Shown here one piece after another: positions 33,502 through 46,665 of a stretch of DNA of 64,000 nt (positions are counted from its first letter, which is position 1; every line of letters begins with the position of its first letter). Where the stretch lies: positions 3,968,001-4,032,000 of the forward strand of contig NC_090131.1 of NCBI RefSeq assembly GCF_040581485.1, read 5' to 3'. The notes under the pieces were generated by a model, which was not told where the DNA came from, searched no databases, and saw only the letters and a program-made list of their open reading frames with translations. Source of the stretch: Linepithema humile (lineage: Eukaryota > Arthropoda > Insecta > Hymenoptera > Formicidae). A program made the translations under genes and the position numbers.

Positions 33502-33526
33502 GTAACATGGGTTTAACCCATGTTAC
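33502..33526. repeat. 25-nt palindrome at the LTR terminus
   Basis: GTAACATGGGTT, a central T and AACCCATGTTAC form a perfect palindrome ending one base inside the outer LTR end. The copy in the other LTR is at 27828-27852. It may act in integrase recognition or as a protein site. Confidence 0.85.
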
Positions 33527-33527
33527 A

Positions 33528-33531
33528 AGGA
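33528..33531. repeat. Target site duplication AGGA (right)
   Basis: Matches AGGA at 26960-26963 and marks the right end of the insertion. Confidence 0.85.
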
Positions 33532-34121
33532 TATCGCGGTCGCAAATAATTTGCACTCTCGAATAATATGATTCGAGGTTTCTCATTACCAGAAGGCGCG
33601 AGGTCTCGTTAAGGCTTTTAAAAGAACGGGCAGGCGGAAAACTTTACGGGGATCTTCAGGTCGAGGGGAGGGCGTGAGTCTGCTGTCCGCCACCCCACGG
33701 TCGTCTCGCGCCACCTCGTTATGGTATTATGAGGAGAACGCAGCTGAGCATGAAGCGGGCGGCGAGGAAAGCGGAACAGGGAGAAGAAAAGAAACGGGAA
33801 AGTCCTTAACCGGGCGTCGCACGGTTTAAGTGCCGCGCCGGTACAAAACGCGCGAAATAAAGATTTTTATCGCGCTCACCTCCGCAGACGTCGAACTTTA
33901 AAAAGGATCTGTAATTTCCGCGCGATTCCGTTAACGCGCTTTCGGTGCATTTGACTGACTGCTCCTGCAGTCTTTATTAATCTCTTCTTTCTCACACCGA
34001 GACATTCATTAGTGATTCTGGGAGATGACGCAGTTTACCGTCTCCGCTACGTGACGAGCCTTTGAAGTTCATTTTCTTATTTGTCGTTCCTGTTTACGCT
34101 GTTAAAGCGGTAATCTCAAGG

Positions 34122-34122
<1 letters not shown>

Positions 34123-34178
<56 letters not shown>
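34123..34178. repeat. (TA)28 microsatellite
   Basis: An uninterrupted TA run of about 56 nt, the longest simple repeat of its kind in the window. Confidence 0.95.
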
Positions 34179-34183
<5 letters not shown>

Positions 34184-37100
34184 TTTAGTATGCAGAGTGT
34201 CTTAGATTTGAACGCAGGTTTTACACTCACATATAAAATGTATAAATTTGATTTAGTGTTCGAGATTTATTCGGAAAAAAAGATAACATCGGTATAAGAG
34301 AGTGTCTTGCAATGCTTCAGGAAGCAGTTCTGTCATGGAGTATGAAAAATTGTGTTTATCGAAGCGCTGTTTGCTTTTTGCTGTACATCCCACATGTAGA
34401 TAGTTCAAACATTCGAAGTGTCGCGGAATATTTGAATTTGAAATGAGTTCTTCCCTGGACAACTTCGAAAGCTCCCGGTATATATTCGCGCTAGTATACT
34501 CAGATATGGTGGAAAAATCCCATACATTGTAAAGTATGCTCTAGCAATAAAAAAAGGGATTTGTGAAATTTAGAAACGCAAGCAACAAAAATTAAAAATC
34601 ATCGAGTTAATAGACTTTCTAAACCAGACTTTCCGAAAGATAAATTGCAGAAGTTTGTTGTACGCATAAATTCTTCGCGTATTTTGTAACTTTTAATTAA
34701 AACTTAAAAGTTCACGCGAGGTATTTCCTCCTTTGCATTCGTGGAGCAAACATCATTAGCCACACATTGTCGGAAGTCCACGAATCTAAAACCCGTTGAT
34801 TCCAGCCAAGTTATCGGATTTCTCAGAGAGAAAATCCGCTACCTCGAGATCTCGGCAATTTCAAGCTACGTCTCATCTAATCACCCTCTTTGGAATCGTA
34901 TTAAGTGCGATTACAATGTACAATCTTGCGAACGTGCGTCGAGAAAAGACCGAATCAAATAGATCAATTATGTAAAGAAGGGAATTGCAAATCGACACCG
35001 AGTATTTTTTAATCGCATTCAATAAATAAACGCGTTTATAATTGAAAACTTCACGTTAAATGTCCGATGTATAATAATTAAATAAAACAAAGCAAACAAA
35101 ATTCAAGCTAAATTTAACGAGTGTGAAATATAAATAAGTCTCGCGCGATCAAAGGTTAACAACTGAAAGAAGTTAACGAGAGATTGCGATACCTATTTCA
35201 TAAGCGAAGAAACGCGCGCGTGATCGGAATAATCTCGATGCACTCAATGCCGCAGTTACAGGCACATCCACTCCTCCCGATTGCGTCCTAATAAGGGGGC
35301 GTAGGTTAAACCCCGCCCGAAGAATTTCACGCGCCTCGCGAGAATTTCACGTTCGCGCAGTTTCAGCTAACGGCAAAAAGGGGATGCCCTCGCGCTCGCC
35401 GAGAGACGAACGTAGTAATCGTCTCACGGCCTCGAGAGAGCGGAGCATTTCCGTTTATGCCGGAAGTTAACGCCCATGGCGAAGGATATACCTCGGTAAT
35501 TTGCACGCGCAGTTTCGCCAAGTACTCGGAGTAGCACGAAAGTGCCTCTAAGGCCTCCGCGTTACTCCAAGGTAAGTTTACCTTCACCTGAGCACGTGCC
35601 CGGCTAGAGCCCGCGGGCCTAAGCAAATAATTACACGGACTGGTAAAACGTCAGGCATGACGGATCGACAAGAAACTACGTGTGCCAGAGTAGCCACCAG
35701 GTATAGCACGATAAGCAATGGTGAGCCCAATAATTAGGGCACGGAAGTACGGGCATTGTTATGCGAGTCATGACCTACTATAACAGTCGTTAGTTATCAG
35801 TTTAATCTTGATTCAGCATTTTAAACGGGGTTAAAACTGTTAAACTTTCGGCGTACTCAAGTATCATGTTTTACCGATACGAAGGGAGGAAATGCCGCGA
35901 GTGAACTGAACAATTATTCATAAAATCGTATAATCACGCATAAAAATCAAAATCGGCAGAAATATCCCGAGTTTAAATCCTAATTAACTGTAACAGTCCT
36001 CGGTGAGAGTTTCGATTTTACTCAGTTATGAGAGTTTCCTCAGAAAACTTTCCTTTGTTGCGTTTATACCGACTAACCGAGCAGCACTTCAGCCGTAACT
36101 GATGAGAACTTTGCAAGTGCTACTAATTGCTCTTGATGACATTTATTTGTTTGTCTTATTCTCGACGACTAGTATGGCCGTTAACCTAGGATTTGCGGTT
36201 TTAGCTCTCTTTACATTCCGCGCGTAGTTGGAGCACGTTAAGTGATATACAAACAGACCCGTTTGCTGATGCAGTTTTATCCTCTTAGGAAACGATGAAT
36301 CATCGTTTGTTTGCCGTAAGTGCAAAAGAAAGCAGTGATGCGCGAGTTAAAACCACCGACGTTTCGTTAAACATTTCTTAAAATCTTAATTACATCCTTC
36401 CGGTTAACACCGCATTTATCTGTTATTCTTACTTCGATCTGTATAACATTGGCCAAAAAAGAGATCAGAATCCGTCATACCTTACGTATGTCGTAATAGT
36501 TAATATCTTCATATTTCTCGCGCGAAATATGTCAAGTCCCAGAAGCGTTCGAGCACATTGGTAAATGACGCGTCCCTATCGTATTCGTCCTAGCAGCCGA
36601 TCTCTCGCACTCCCGAAGGTATACAACTAGAGTGACAAACGAGGCTATTGGAAGCACTCGTCGCATTTCGTATGGCTGCGTCGTGTCTAAATATATTCAG
36701 CAGTTCGCGCATTCCCCTCCTCCCCCGTCGCTTACCCCCCTCGGTAGCAGAATACACGGCGAAGCAGAATAGACGCGTGGATCCATGCAAATGTATCGCC
36801 TGGTGCATATCGCGAGCTCGGCGCAACGAGTGACGGCGTATGGACAGTAGATAGCGGCAGAATTACGATCGGGTCATGTAAGAAATGGTATCGAATGTTG
36901 AGAGTCTCGTGAGATTCATTGAACCGTCTAAATCTATTCAGCTGAAAATAAATTCGTTGCTCGATAAAAAAGAGCATTTCTTGATAGCTGAGTATTGTTG
37001 AATATAAACGAACCAATATATGCAAACGCTCCTAAATCCAACAGCGAACTATTTCAGAAAGAAATCTTTGATGCGAATTTGGAAACTAGATAGCGAACAT

Positions 37101-40100
37101 ATACTCGTATAATAAAAATGTATCGCCTTCAACTTGTTTTTCTAAAGTATAACAGACAGATTCAATCTCCATCTCTTTTAGTGTCGAGAATTACGATTCG
37201 GGTTCAATGTCGAGGCATTAAAATGTCGAGCTTAAGATAAACAGGATTTGTATACTCGATTTTTACGAGACAGGTAGTCGAAAAGACCATAAAAGTGTAA
37301 TGTGAATAGTCGTCAAAAGGATCGTAAAATAATACATTACAATAGTCTGCGGCGCGACGAAATCATCGTTCTTTTCCGGCTTTTTTTTAAATTCCATCAA
37401 ACTATGAGAGAACACCGAAATACAAGTAAAAATGCAATTTATTTGTCGCTGGTGGGCCATTTAAATTTTGGATGATAAAAAAACCTGCAAAATACATTAT
37501 TCTATTTGCAATCTGGATTACCATATTTCAGTAAAAATTAAACTTGTAACTGGTTAAATAATTGAAGATTAAAAATTAAAATATAACTAACAAATTTTGA
37601 ATTAAATTTAAAGTTTCATTACGGACTATTTGTAGTTAACTCCGTATAAACTTTGCAATATTCATTATTTTTCCAAAAGTGTTACGTAATGAGTGTTCAA
37701 CAATCTTGATTTTTAAAAAATATATTCAACGTAGCACAGTTCTTATTTTGTTGTATTTTATTCAAAGGCCAATTAATACTTTTCAAACACAACTTCATAT
37801 GTTGTTAATGGGTATTCTCATTCAATACTATTTACTCGCCTGTTTCATGCGCGATTCAGCTCAAGTAAACACGTTTCACAGACCTCTAACGAAGAACACG
37901 AGCCAGGCTGTGTACTTAACTGATTAACAGAGTCGAGCTTGTAAAGTGCGCTTAAAGCCGAACACACGTCTTTCATCCTACAGGGTGCAAAGCTGCCCTC
38001 GTTCCTTACCACTGCCACTATTATCCTACTACTGCCACTACCAATTTGCTATATTGCAGCCGTTACAATTGTTAGTAATTCGACTAACGTTGTCATTAGC
38101 GTTAACTTCACTAATATGATTTCTGCTAATGGCAGAAATGCGTTCCTATTACTGCCAAATATCTTACGTCTATTCTGATTAAAAGATACGAGCAGACATG
38201 CTATTTGTCACACGTTAATAACAGAGATACGAGCAACAATACCGTTGCAAATATAATAACATAACAATTGTCCTTTGTATATTGTCAAAACATGCAGCAT
38301 CTGCATTTTATTGTAATGCAGGAGCAATTGTTTATTGCGATAACGGATATTACTGTTAACGTTTCGCGTTGCTATTACCGTCGTGCTGCTTTTATGAATG
38401 GATAGATATATCACGCGCATGTATAAAGTTGTCCGTTGAACGTCGCAGTCACGCGACACTATAATCTTACAGAATATATTATCAGAGAATTACAATGGCA
38501 CTGTGATAAGATAATATCCGGCCATCGCCGCGATAAATCTGAAAGTAGAAGCATTGATAATTGTGACAAAGTGCTCTTTCAACTTTATTAAACTATATTG
38601 CTCGACAAGACAAAAAATTTGCAACCAAGAATACTACATGATTTTGAAATGAACGCAATAAAACAGAATAATAGACAATCTTTATGATATAACTAAGCGA
38701 ATAAACTTACTATTTATTACTCTTGAAACTTTTACTTTCGTTTTATTATGCGTAAATAAAATGTTAGCCGCAGGCTATTAGTAAAAGTGATTCACCGATT
38801 CGCTATGTAATAACGATCATATTAGAAACTCGGGTCAAAAGCATCTATAATGTGTCAGATATGTACATGTACGCAAAGCTAACATGGGAGAAACTATTAC
38901 GCCTGCTACACAATTGACGTTTCACGAAGAACTAATAACCGCAACGATTGATTGCTCCTTTATAGCAAGCTCGACATTATAGTGATGTAATCATTAATGC
39001 GTTTACAATCGGAATCACCTGCTAATATTTACACTTCGAGGCATCTACACGCGTCGTGTGCGGGAAATGGGAAACCGCCAATTGGCAACTCAGTTAAGGT
39101 AAAGCAGGTCGACACATCAAATTGGTTTACACAACGAACTGTTCCCTCCCCGATCGAAACACCCAAACTACACTCGGTTTCTGTTACAATCGCGAAATTC
39201 TCAATTATATCATTATAAATCTATATAGCACGCGATGGAAAATATACATAAATAACTCTGCACTTTATGTTAAATTGATTTAAATTAACAATTTTAAAAA
39301 TGCATCAAATACATAATTATATCGTTTTCATTTTCAATAAATATTGTATTTGCATTTTTCATAATTTCTGTAACTATCGATATAAAAGAGAATAAAACTG
39401 AAATAAATTTTAATAAACTTTTTTATAGAATTACATTAAAATATCAAGTTATATTCTAAATTATACTCTGAATTAAATAAAAAATTACTGCAATGTTATG
39501 TAAATATATAACAAATTTATCTGATAACGATGAATCATGTGTGAATAAATTACTCTTGCTTCTACATCTATTAAGTGCACTTGTTTTATTTTTATTCGTA
39601 CAACCATTCACTAATGGCGTAGTCGTGACCTAAAAAAGAGATTGCACAAAAAGATACTTAATTCTACTCGACATATTCTCTTCCTGCTGTCTATAGTTGG
39701 CCGTCACGCGGCGCTTACCACTGATCTCATTAAAACTTAAAGTTATCTCCGAACCCGCGCGAGCGAATCTCGTATCGGTTTTTCACTGCCACCGACTTGG
39801 CGAACGAGCGCGATAAATTTTTCGCGTCCGCGGAACATGGAAATGAGCCGTCCTCTCGGTAGCGCAATAATAAAGACACGAAGGTTATCCTCGAAACTTT
39901 AACAAGCGCTGAAATCAGAGTGCCGAGGTAGTCTGCGTGTCCAGAATTTCCATCGCAAAAGCCCTTCGTGTCGCGCGACGAGCGCTTGCAGAATGAAGTG
40001 TAATAAAAATATGTCTCCCGTAAAAGAGAGACGTAAAAAGTTTCACAAGATGTGCCCGACGGAATGAGCGTTATAACGCGTCGCTCTTTATGCGCGATAA

Positions 40101-40919
40101 TATTAAACAGTTTCAGTCTTGTCGAACCGACACCTCGTAATACTATTTGATCTACCTTTAAAGTTCATGATATTGAAGATATCACAAAAAGTGACTTTAA
40201 AATTTACAAGAAATAAGCAGTTTGTTTCCAGATTTTGCGCCTTTCTTTTTTCCCTAATAAAACTTTTCACAAACTTTTCCGATATAATCGCGCAAAAGAT
40301 ATTACTGTCTGATTTTCAACGATAATAACAAGTTGAATGCTTCGTGTTTCGAAAAGTTTTCGTTATCTCTCCTTTTTCTTAATCTTGAAACTACAATTAC
40401 GATCAGTCGTGTTCGCTCGTGTACACGAGCGTTCACGTGTCGATAAGCACCACGAACGATACATAACGGGGGAAGACACGCATTGTTGACAAAACCGACG
40501 CCGCACTCCACGGCGACGTAAAGCGCGAAGATAGCGGGACAGACGTACAGATAAGGAGAGCGAAGAAAGATGAGGCGCTCACGTAATACCGACCCGGCGT
40601 CAATGCTCGACATGATCAATCGCCCCCACGTACCGAGTGGAAAACGTGATCCAGGAACAATATTGCGGCGGTGTTCCTACTTCGACCTCGCAATTTCCAC
40701 CCCTCGGTACTCATCGCCTGCCCATTCCCCGCGGTTTCGCCCCCACCCCACAAGAATCCCGCACCACTCCGTTCCGCCGTTGAGATGAAATCCTTATGAA
40801 AAATCACCGGAAAAACTTATGCCTCCCTTCTATCTTTCGAGAAACTGAAGAAACCCGAGAGATAACTTCGAGTTGTGGAATATCGTGCTTTTTAATGGCG
40901 TAACCAACTTGTCCCGCAC

Positions 40920-40921
<2 letters not shown>

Positions 40922-40967
<46 letters not shown>

Positions 40968-40973
40968 AGAGAA
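40922..40973. repeat. (GA)n microsatellite
   Basis: About 21 GA units, an AA interruption, then four more. Purine-pyrimidine asymmetric; GA runs are possible GAGA-factor sites in insects. Confidence 0.93.
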
Positions 40974-43725
40974 CTGTAATATAATTATCATACAATAATC
41001 CAAAATATCATGCTATAATGCAGTTTGCTATTACACAGCGCAGAACAAATATATGATATCTATTACGCGTAATAATAGGTTTCAGATTACAATTAGAATA
41101 AATGAAACAAATATGAACAGAATTGCTTTACGTCTAATATAACACGCGCCTCTATTTGTTGCGCCCTATTGTAATTTTTGACGAACGTAAATAAAATTAC
41201 TAACGTTTATAATGAGTTTTTCGGCAACGATTGCTAACGAGCGTGCGCGATTGGCGCGTGTTTGTTCGGCATAGCAAATATGCATAATCACTTGACACAG
41301 GGGAACAAAATTGCATTTCAAATTCCATCACAATTCACTTAGCTCCCGCTCTCTCCAGCGCCGGACCCCGCGACCAATAGTTGAATACTCCGTTAGGCGA
41401 ACAGGCATTTTTCATGTTTTTCTTTGCCTTCACGGTAGAACGAGATTTAACTATCGCATTGGCTGACTTTATGCTTCCTGCCGCTCTTCTATTCCTACCG
41501 CGTCCTCGGTCTTTGTCGTTCTCATATCTGGCTTGACGATTTACCGGTATCGTCGCTCAATTATGCATTCAACCTCTCGTCACTGGCAGCCAACTTGACA
41601 ATGTTCTATGTCTAACGCGTGTATGACGGCGGTTATCGGAGCAGCGTATAGCCATTTATAAACTAACATGTGTGAGACGTGCCATCTGATATACCGCATG
41701 AACCGCTTGTTATACGGTAATTTGAACGTGTCGCCGCATTAAGTTGTTTGTCCGGCAAAGATTAAACTAATTTGCAGATAAACTCATGTATTAGAGCAAT
41801 TTATTTGAGATTGATGAAAAATTCGCAATCTTATTTTTCGATACTGTCAGTAATGTAAACAAATCGGTAATGGCGCTTTGTAGACTTTTCACCCAAATTG
41901 ACATCACGAAGTAGAAAGCGAACTGAGGGCGAAAGGGCTTCTGTACATTCGGAATAGCGGGAGGAGCGAGTGTAAGGTAGTCGAGACATGACGAGTTTTA
42001 AATTTCTCTCGTCGTTCCGCGGTCGGGTATCAGCTGGAGGGTCGTAATGTCGGCAAAAATCCAATATCGCATTCAATAAGCCGCGCCACGCGGAAAAGAG
42101 ATTCAACCCCTTTCCCCTTCGGTTTTCGGCTCCCGCTGCTGTATGACGAAACCGCAAAAGCATCTTCGCCGCCTCTATCCTTGATGACTCCCCCTCAACC
42201 GGAAAGATTTTTCCCTCGTTCGCGGATTGGTCGGGTTATTTCGCCGGCGGAATGGCTCATCGAACACCGAAAGCCACGGACTTCGGCGTCGCGCAACGGG
42301 CTATTTTATTTCGCCGGAAACGAACTCTCGACGACGTAGTAGTACGCGCGGTGGAAACCACAAACAATGGTGGAGGAAAATTGAGAAGAGAATTGAAGGG
42401 ACTATCGTCGTTCATGGCTCGGTATTTCTGGAAGCGATTTATCGGACTTTTTTTTTCTACGCAAAACTCGGGTTTCCACGTAGTGGCTAGCATCGAAATG
42501 GAATTCACCATGAATACTCGATCAACGAGTGAAACTTTTTTACTACAGGTATCAGAAATCTCGATAAATCTTCAATATCTCTGTGATAAATTATATCACA
42601 AAAATATTTTATTTTTTTCCAATCTATATTTCTTCGTACTTTCGCCTTTACTTTTTCTAAAATATTATTTTATTGCGTTTAATTATTATTTAGATTAAAT
42701 AATTCTAAATTAAATGATTTAAGCTACATAATTTTATCTTGAGAAATATCAGAATGTTATACAAAAATGGAAATTATTCTAAAATAACACGGTGTAGACC
42801 GAAAATACGTCTTTGTCAATGCGTTGCGGCGTATCAGGCGTATCAAATAAATTTATGGGTAGCTGGATCAAATGGTCGTAAACCAACTGCACACGCACGT
42901 TGTTTGCACGTTAGCTCACGTCCATTTACAAAGTTTAAAGGCCGTGTTTCCGATAACGGCACAGTAATAGGGCAGCAAAACCAGAGTCGAGTACTATACG
43001 GTGTTTGGTGGCTAACCATCAACAGGATAGCTATTGGTAAATCACTGACAGAGTTCAACCGCGCAACTATTTCATAATTGCTGTAATAAAATAATTAAAT
43101 TTCTGCGCTAAAATTACACTTGCGTGAATAAGGAACCCGTTATATTGCATGCGCATATATTGTAAGAATAAAATATAAAATTCCAAATTATATAAAAGAA
43201 AAAAATGGAAATTGTCGGTGTTAATTAAATTTTGATTATACAATTCTGAATAAACCGATAACTTTTATTGCAACTGCAACGCGCAATAATATTTACAAAA
43301 TACGAGTAAACAGTAACACATACTAAGTGCATGTCTGCGTTAAAAAGTCATTACTTTCATCCAATAACGCAGAGAGATGTTCGATAGTTTTCAACGAGAC
43401 GGGTCTTAGCGTCGTGTTGTAGTACAAAGTCACTTAAGAGTTGAAATTACGTTCAGATCTCTGTGTACTCGAGTCAGACTCTCGGTTGTTATCCTATAGA
43501 AGAAGTACGTCTTATTCTTGGTTATCGATCGAGAAACCATTACTCATCTAACGTTGTCGAAGAACAAGAGAAGAAAGGATTGGAAAAAACGAGCGAAAGG
43601 ATATAACTCGAAGCTCCATCCGTGAAGGCAAGGAGGCAGCGTTCTAACCCATTGTACTAGCTATGTACTACTACGCCAAGTATTGTGTCTCGTCAATGAA
43701 ATCGATTCGATTTGATTTTTCCGTG

Positions 43726-43753
43726 CAGCAGCGGCGGCGGCAGCAGCAGCGGC
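43726..43753. repeat. CAG/CGG triplet cluster
   Basis: A short imperfect array of CAGCAGCGG-type triplets. No supported coding frame surrounds it. Confidence 0.7.
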
Positions 43754-45719
43754 ACCACTCCTCTTGCTTCGACGGTCATGAATGGAGGAGCAGCTCGCTT
43801 GCTCGCGCTTTGTCATATTTTACGCGCCTATGCTCCTGTGACTTCACTTCACTGAACTCCGATGCCAAGAATATAGAAGCAAAAAAGACAAAATGAAATT
43901 TCAGCACGCCCAAGCGGGACGTACAAAGGGTTTATTGTGCGTCACACGCGTGCCCCGCTGCACCGTATGCGCATCGGAGCGAAAACTGTGTTAAAAGATA
44001 AAAAGTTATCTGCGGTTCTTGAGAAAGCGACGGCAGGAGATTTGAAATATCGACTGCGCGGCGCCTACGAAGTGTTTGTTTGAAATATCGACTTGCGTTT
44101 GCGCCCAAATATCCGCCCGATATTTTCAACTTTATTCCTCGCTACTGGTGTATGCATTATGTTATTCTTGCGCGAAGAATTACAAAGAAAATAATATAAA
44201 CACTTATTTTCTTAGATAGAAATTAGTGCGTTTTATATTTAGTATATATTTTTTATTTTAAAAGTTTTATGTAAAAAATAATTTATATTACTTTGGCTTT
44301 TTATTCCAATCTTCTACAATATCTACAATTTTATATTCGACAAAAATATTTTTTCTACAATCGAGAGAACTAAAAAGCGCCTTATTCTGATAAAGTATAT
44401 TCAAGAGTTGGTTCAATAAACAAGTCAAGTATCAAATTCGAAATAATGCATCGCATGTGTTTGACGGAAGCTACCGCTTTAATGCACTAATGTTCAAGAT
44501 ACTTATCTCCATCAGCAAAAACATCAACGTCAAGAATAACATATTACACATAATGCACTGATGCTAAATCACTATCTGATGCTCTCTGATAATGAAACAG
44601 TGAAAACGCATCTTTTATAAATATCGCGAGTCGAGTTTCCACGAAAGCGTTTGAAGAGAAGAGTTTCCATAAAATCGCGTATTAGAACGTGAACGTTTTC
44701 CCTCGCCATGTGACGCCGCTCGACGCTCGTGCGTTTCCGCCGAGTTTCAGAAATTTTCTGACTGCTCTCTTTTTATTTTTCCTTCTGCGTGGAGCGCGGG
44801 TAAGCTACGGGAGGTAATGAACGACGAAAGAGAGGTAGCCACGGCGAAATAAGGCGATCACTATGCATTCGACGCCCCGCAACAGCGGCTGTGTCCTAAA
44901 CGAGGGACGATGAGAAAAGCGGATGGAAAACGTTCAGTGATATATCTTGAAGCTACTTGGTTTCCACGGTTCCAACATCTTTTTATACGAAAAGTTTTAA
45001 ATAATAGTAAAAACTGTATTATTTAAAATGTTTTACGCAAATAATGCTAAAGAATTTAAATCTAAACCGAAAGATAAATACGGCAAAAAAAATATTTTTC
45101 TAACATGTAACAAAACCATGTAACGGTATTAATATTCTTTAATACATACATTTCTGAGATTAAACGTTATATTTTTCTTATCACGTGCACAAAACGTTCG
45201 ATCGTTCGCGATGCGACAGGCTACTGATGCGATAGAAGTACATAGTATGTACATACGAAGTATACAGCACTGTATCGCAAGTAGCAATAAAGAGGGAATC
45301 GCCGAATGCTTCCGGTATTTCTCTTTATTTCAGCATCAGCGATCAGTCGATGGCAGATCGTGAAGAATCGTGTCAGCTTGCCCGGAGTTAAAACGACGCT
45401 TCCAGATGCGGAAACTCGTTTAGGAAAAAAAGCAATGTTTCGTTCCGCTGGTTACGAGCGCAAGAAATAAACGATGGTTTCTGGCGACATCATTTCCTAA
45501 CACTCGCGCCGCGATATGGTTAAATCGTATATAAAAACATCGCTAAAAAAATACTGCTATCGATAAAATATTTTTAATAAAAATTTTTTATCGAAAACAG
45601 GAAGTCGAATTGGTCAGGCAACTGTTGTACGCGAACGACATTTCTAATATTTGTGAGATGAAAAAAATTTATCACATTTGTGAGAAGCTTGATCGTAACG
45701 TATTAATCCAATACAAAAA

Positions 45720-45727
45720 AAATTTGA
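45720..45727. repeat. Target site duplication AAATTTGA (left)
   Basis: Eight bases directly before the foldback element, repeated exactly at 47877-47884. A ninth position would differ (A versus G). Confidence 0.75.
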
Positions 45728-46625
45728 GTGTGTGTGAAGCTGGCGTATCATTTCGCGGAAACTCACAAATAATTAAGAGTTCTGACTTTATTTTCAATAC
45801 TTCTAGAGTTCCTGATAGTTTAAACAAATAGTTCTGGCCATTAAACCAACGAAAATGCCTCAGGACAAACTGAGACGCCAACTTCACGCAGCGTCTCACT
45901 TTGTCCTACGACATTTTCCTTGTCAATAATTGTTGGAAATTAAAAGATTTATAGTTCTACAAGAATTCTAAGAAGAGTTCTGCCTTCTAAAAGCAAAAAA
46001 ATATCAATAAAGATAAAATAAGAACAAGCGAATCCTTATATCTATAGATATACAGATGAGACGCCGGCCTATTTTCAAGAGTTCTGTTTATTCCAAATCA
46101 GTTTTCGTATAGTTCTGGACATGCACAATGCCTTTCCAAGGAGTTCTGATAGTTACAACAATTAGAACTTTTTTTAAAAAATTATTTTGCCCAAAAAACG
46201 TAATTTTTCAGGTATAAAAGTGAGACGCTGGTCGATTTTCAAGAGTTCTGTTTATTCCAACTTAGCTCTCGTATAGTTCTGGGCATGCACAATGCCTTTC
46301 CAAAAAGTTCTGATAGTTACAACAATTAGAAATTAAAAAAAAAATTATTTTGTTTGAATGACGTATCTTTTCGAGTATAAAGGTGAGACGCTGGTCAAAT
46401 TTCGATAGTTCTATCGATTTTAAATGACATTTTGCGTCAGGCTGTAATCACTTTTCATTTCTATGAAGAGTTCTATGCGTTATTAGAATGTTAATTAAAT
46501 AAATTAGATTTTTTGAAGCGCTGGACGTATAAATACCGAGCTATCGAGGTGAAACGTTGATTGTTTTTCTACGTCATGGATTAAAAAATTTTTATTTTAC
46601 TGTGTAAGTATATTGTTTTAAATGT
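45728..46625 (+). repeat. Left arm of the foldback element
   Basis: An 898-bp arm. It contains two tandem units of 164 and 163 bp and a single copy of the inner module (about 46337-46562). Twelve AGTTCT hexamers lie in it in the same orientation, with one AGAACT in the opposite sense. Confidence 0.85.
46058..46384 (+). repeat. Two tandem ~164-bp units in the left arm
   Basis: Units begin with GAGACGC at 46058 and 46222 and the series ends at the next GAGACGC at 46385. The right arm has only one equivalent copy (about 47435-47545). Confidence 0.85.
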
Positions 46626-46665
46626 CCACGCCGTGATTCTGGATTATGCTAAGAACAAGATAAGT

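Larger units (their letters stand above)
26964..33527 (-). mobile_element. Complete Ty3/gypsy LTR retrotransposon, 6564 bp
   Basis: Full-length Metaviridae element on the minus strand. In its own direction it reads: 5' LTR (33527-32638), tRNA-Lys primer site, gag, pol in the -1 frame, a third ORF, polypurine tract, 3' LTR (27853-26964). The LTRs are both 890 bp and I see no difference between them. All three ORFs are open and the target duplication is perfect, so the copy is recent and probably competent. It is visibly more GC-rich than the surrounding host DNA. The domain order with RNase H before integrase, and the GPY/F-like motif at the integrase C-terminus, place it in Ty3/gypsy rather than Copia or Pao. 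The clade within Ty3/gypsy is not determined. There is no env-like ORF: no signal peptide or membrane segment was seen. Confidence 0.97.
32638..33527 (-). repeat. 5' LTR of the Ty3/gypsy element
   Basis: An 890-bp LTR that contains the promoter used for the genomic RNA. In transcription order: a terminal 25-nt palindrome near the U3 start, TATA box, predicted start, a 9-bp hairpin, the AGTGC[T/G]CCC array, then an AT-richer segment up to the primer site. U3 would be only about 140 bp and R plus U5 about 750 bp. The R/U5 boundary and poly(A) site are not visible; I found no AATAAA on the transcribed strand. Confidence 0.97.
33532..45719. other. Noncoding host DNA, no gene recognised
   Basis: No frame carries recognisable domains. 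The first 400 bp beside the retroelement are GC-rich. There is a long TA microsatellite, a GA microsatellite, a CAG/CGG triplet cluster and a perfect 18-bp palindrome (40414-40431, CGCTCGTGTACACGAGCG). AT-rich blank stretches include about 37480-37640 and 39230-39540. Confidence 0.5.

Noticed and set aside
45116..45128. CCATGTAACGGT resembling the LTR start next to a primer site
   Set aside because: Similarity stops after about 12 bases on both sides, so it is not a solo LTR or fragment.
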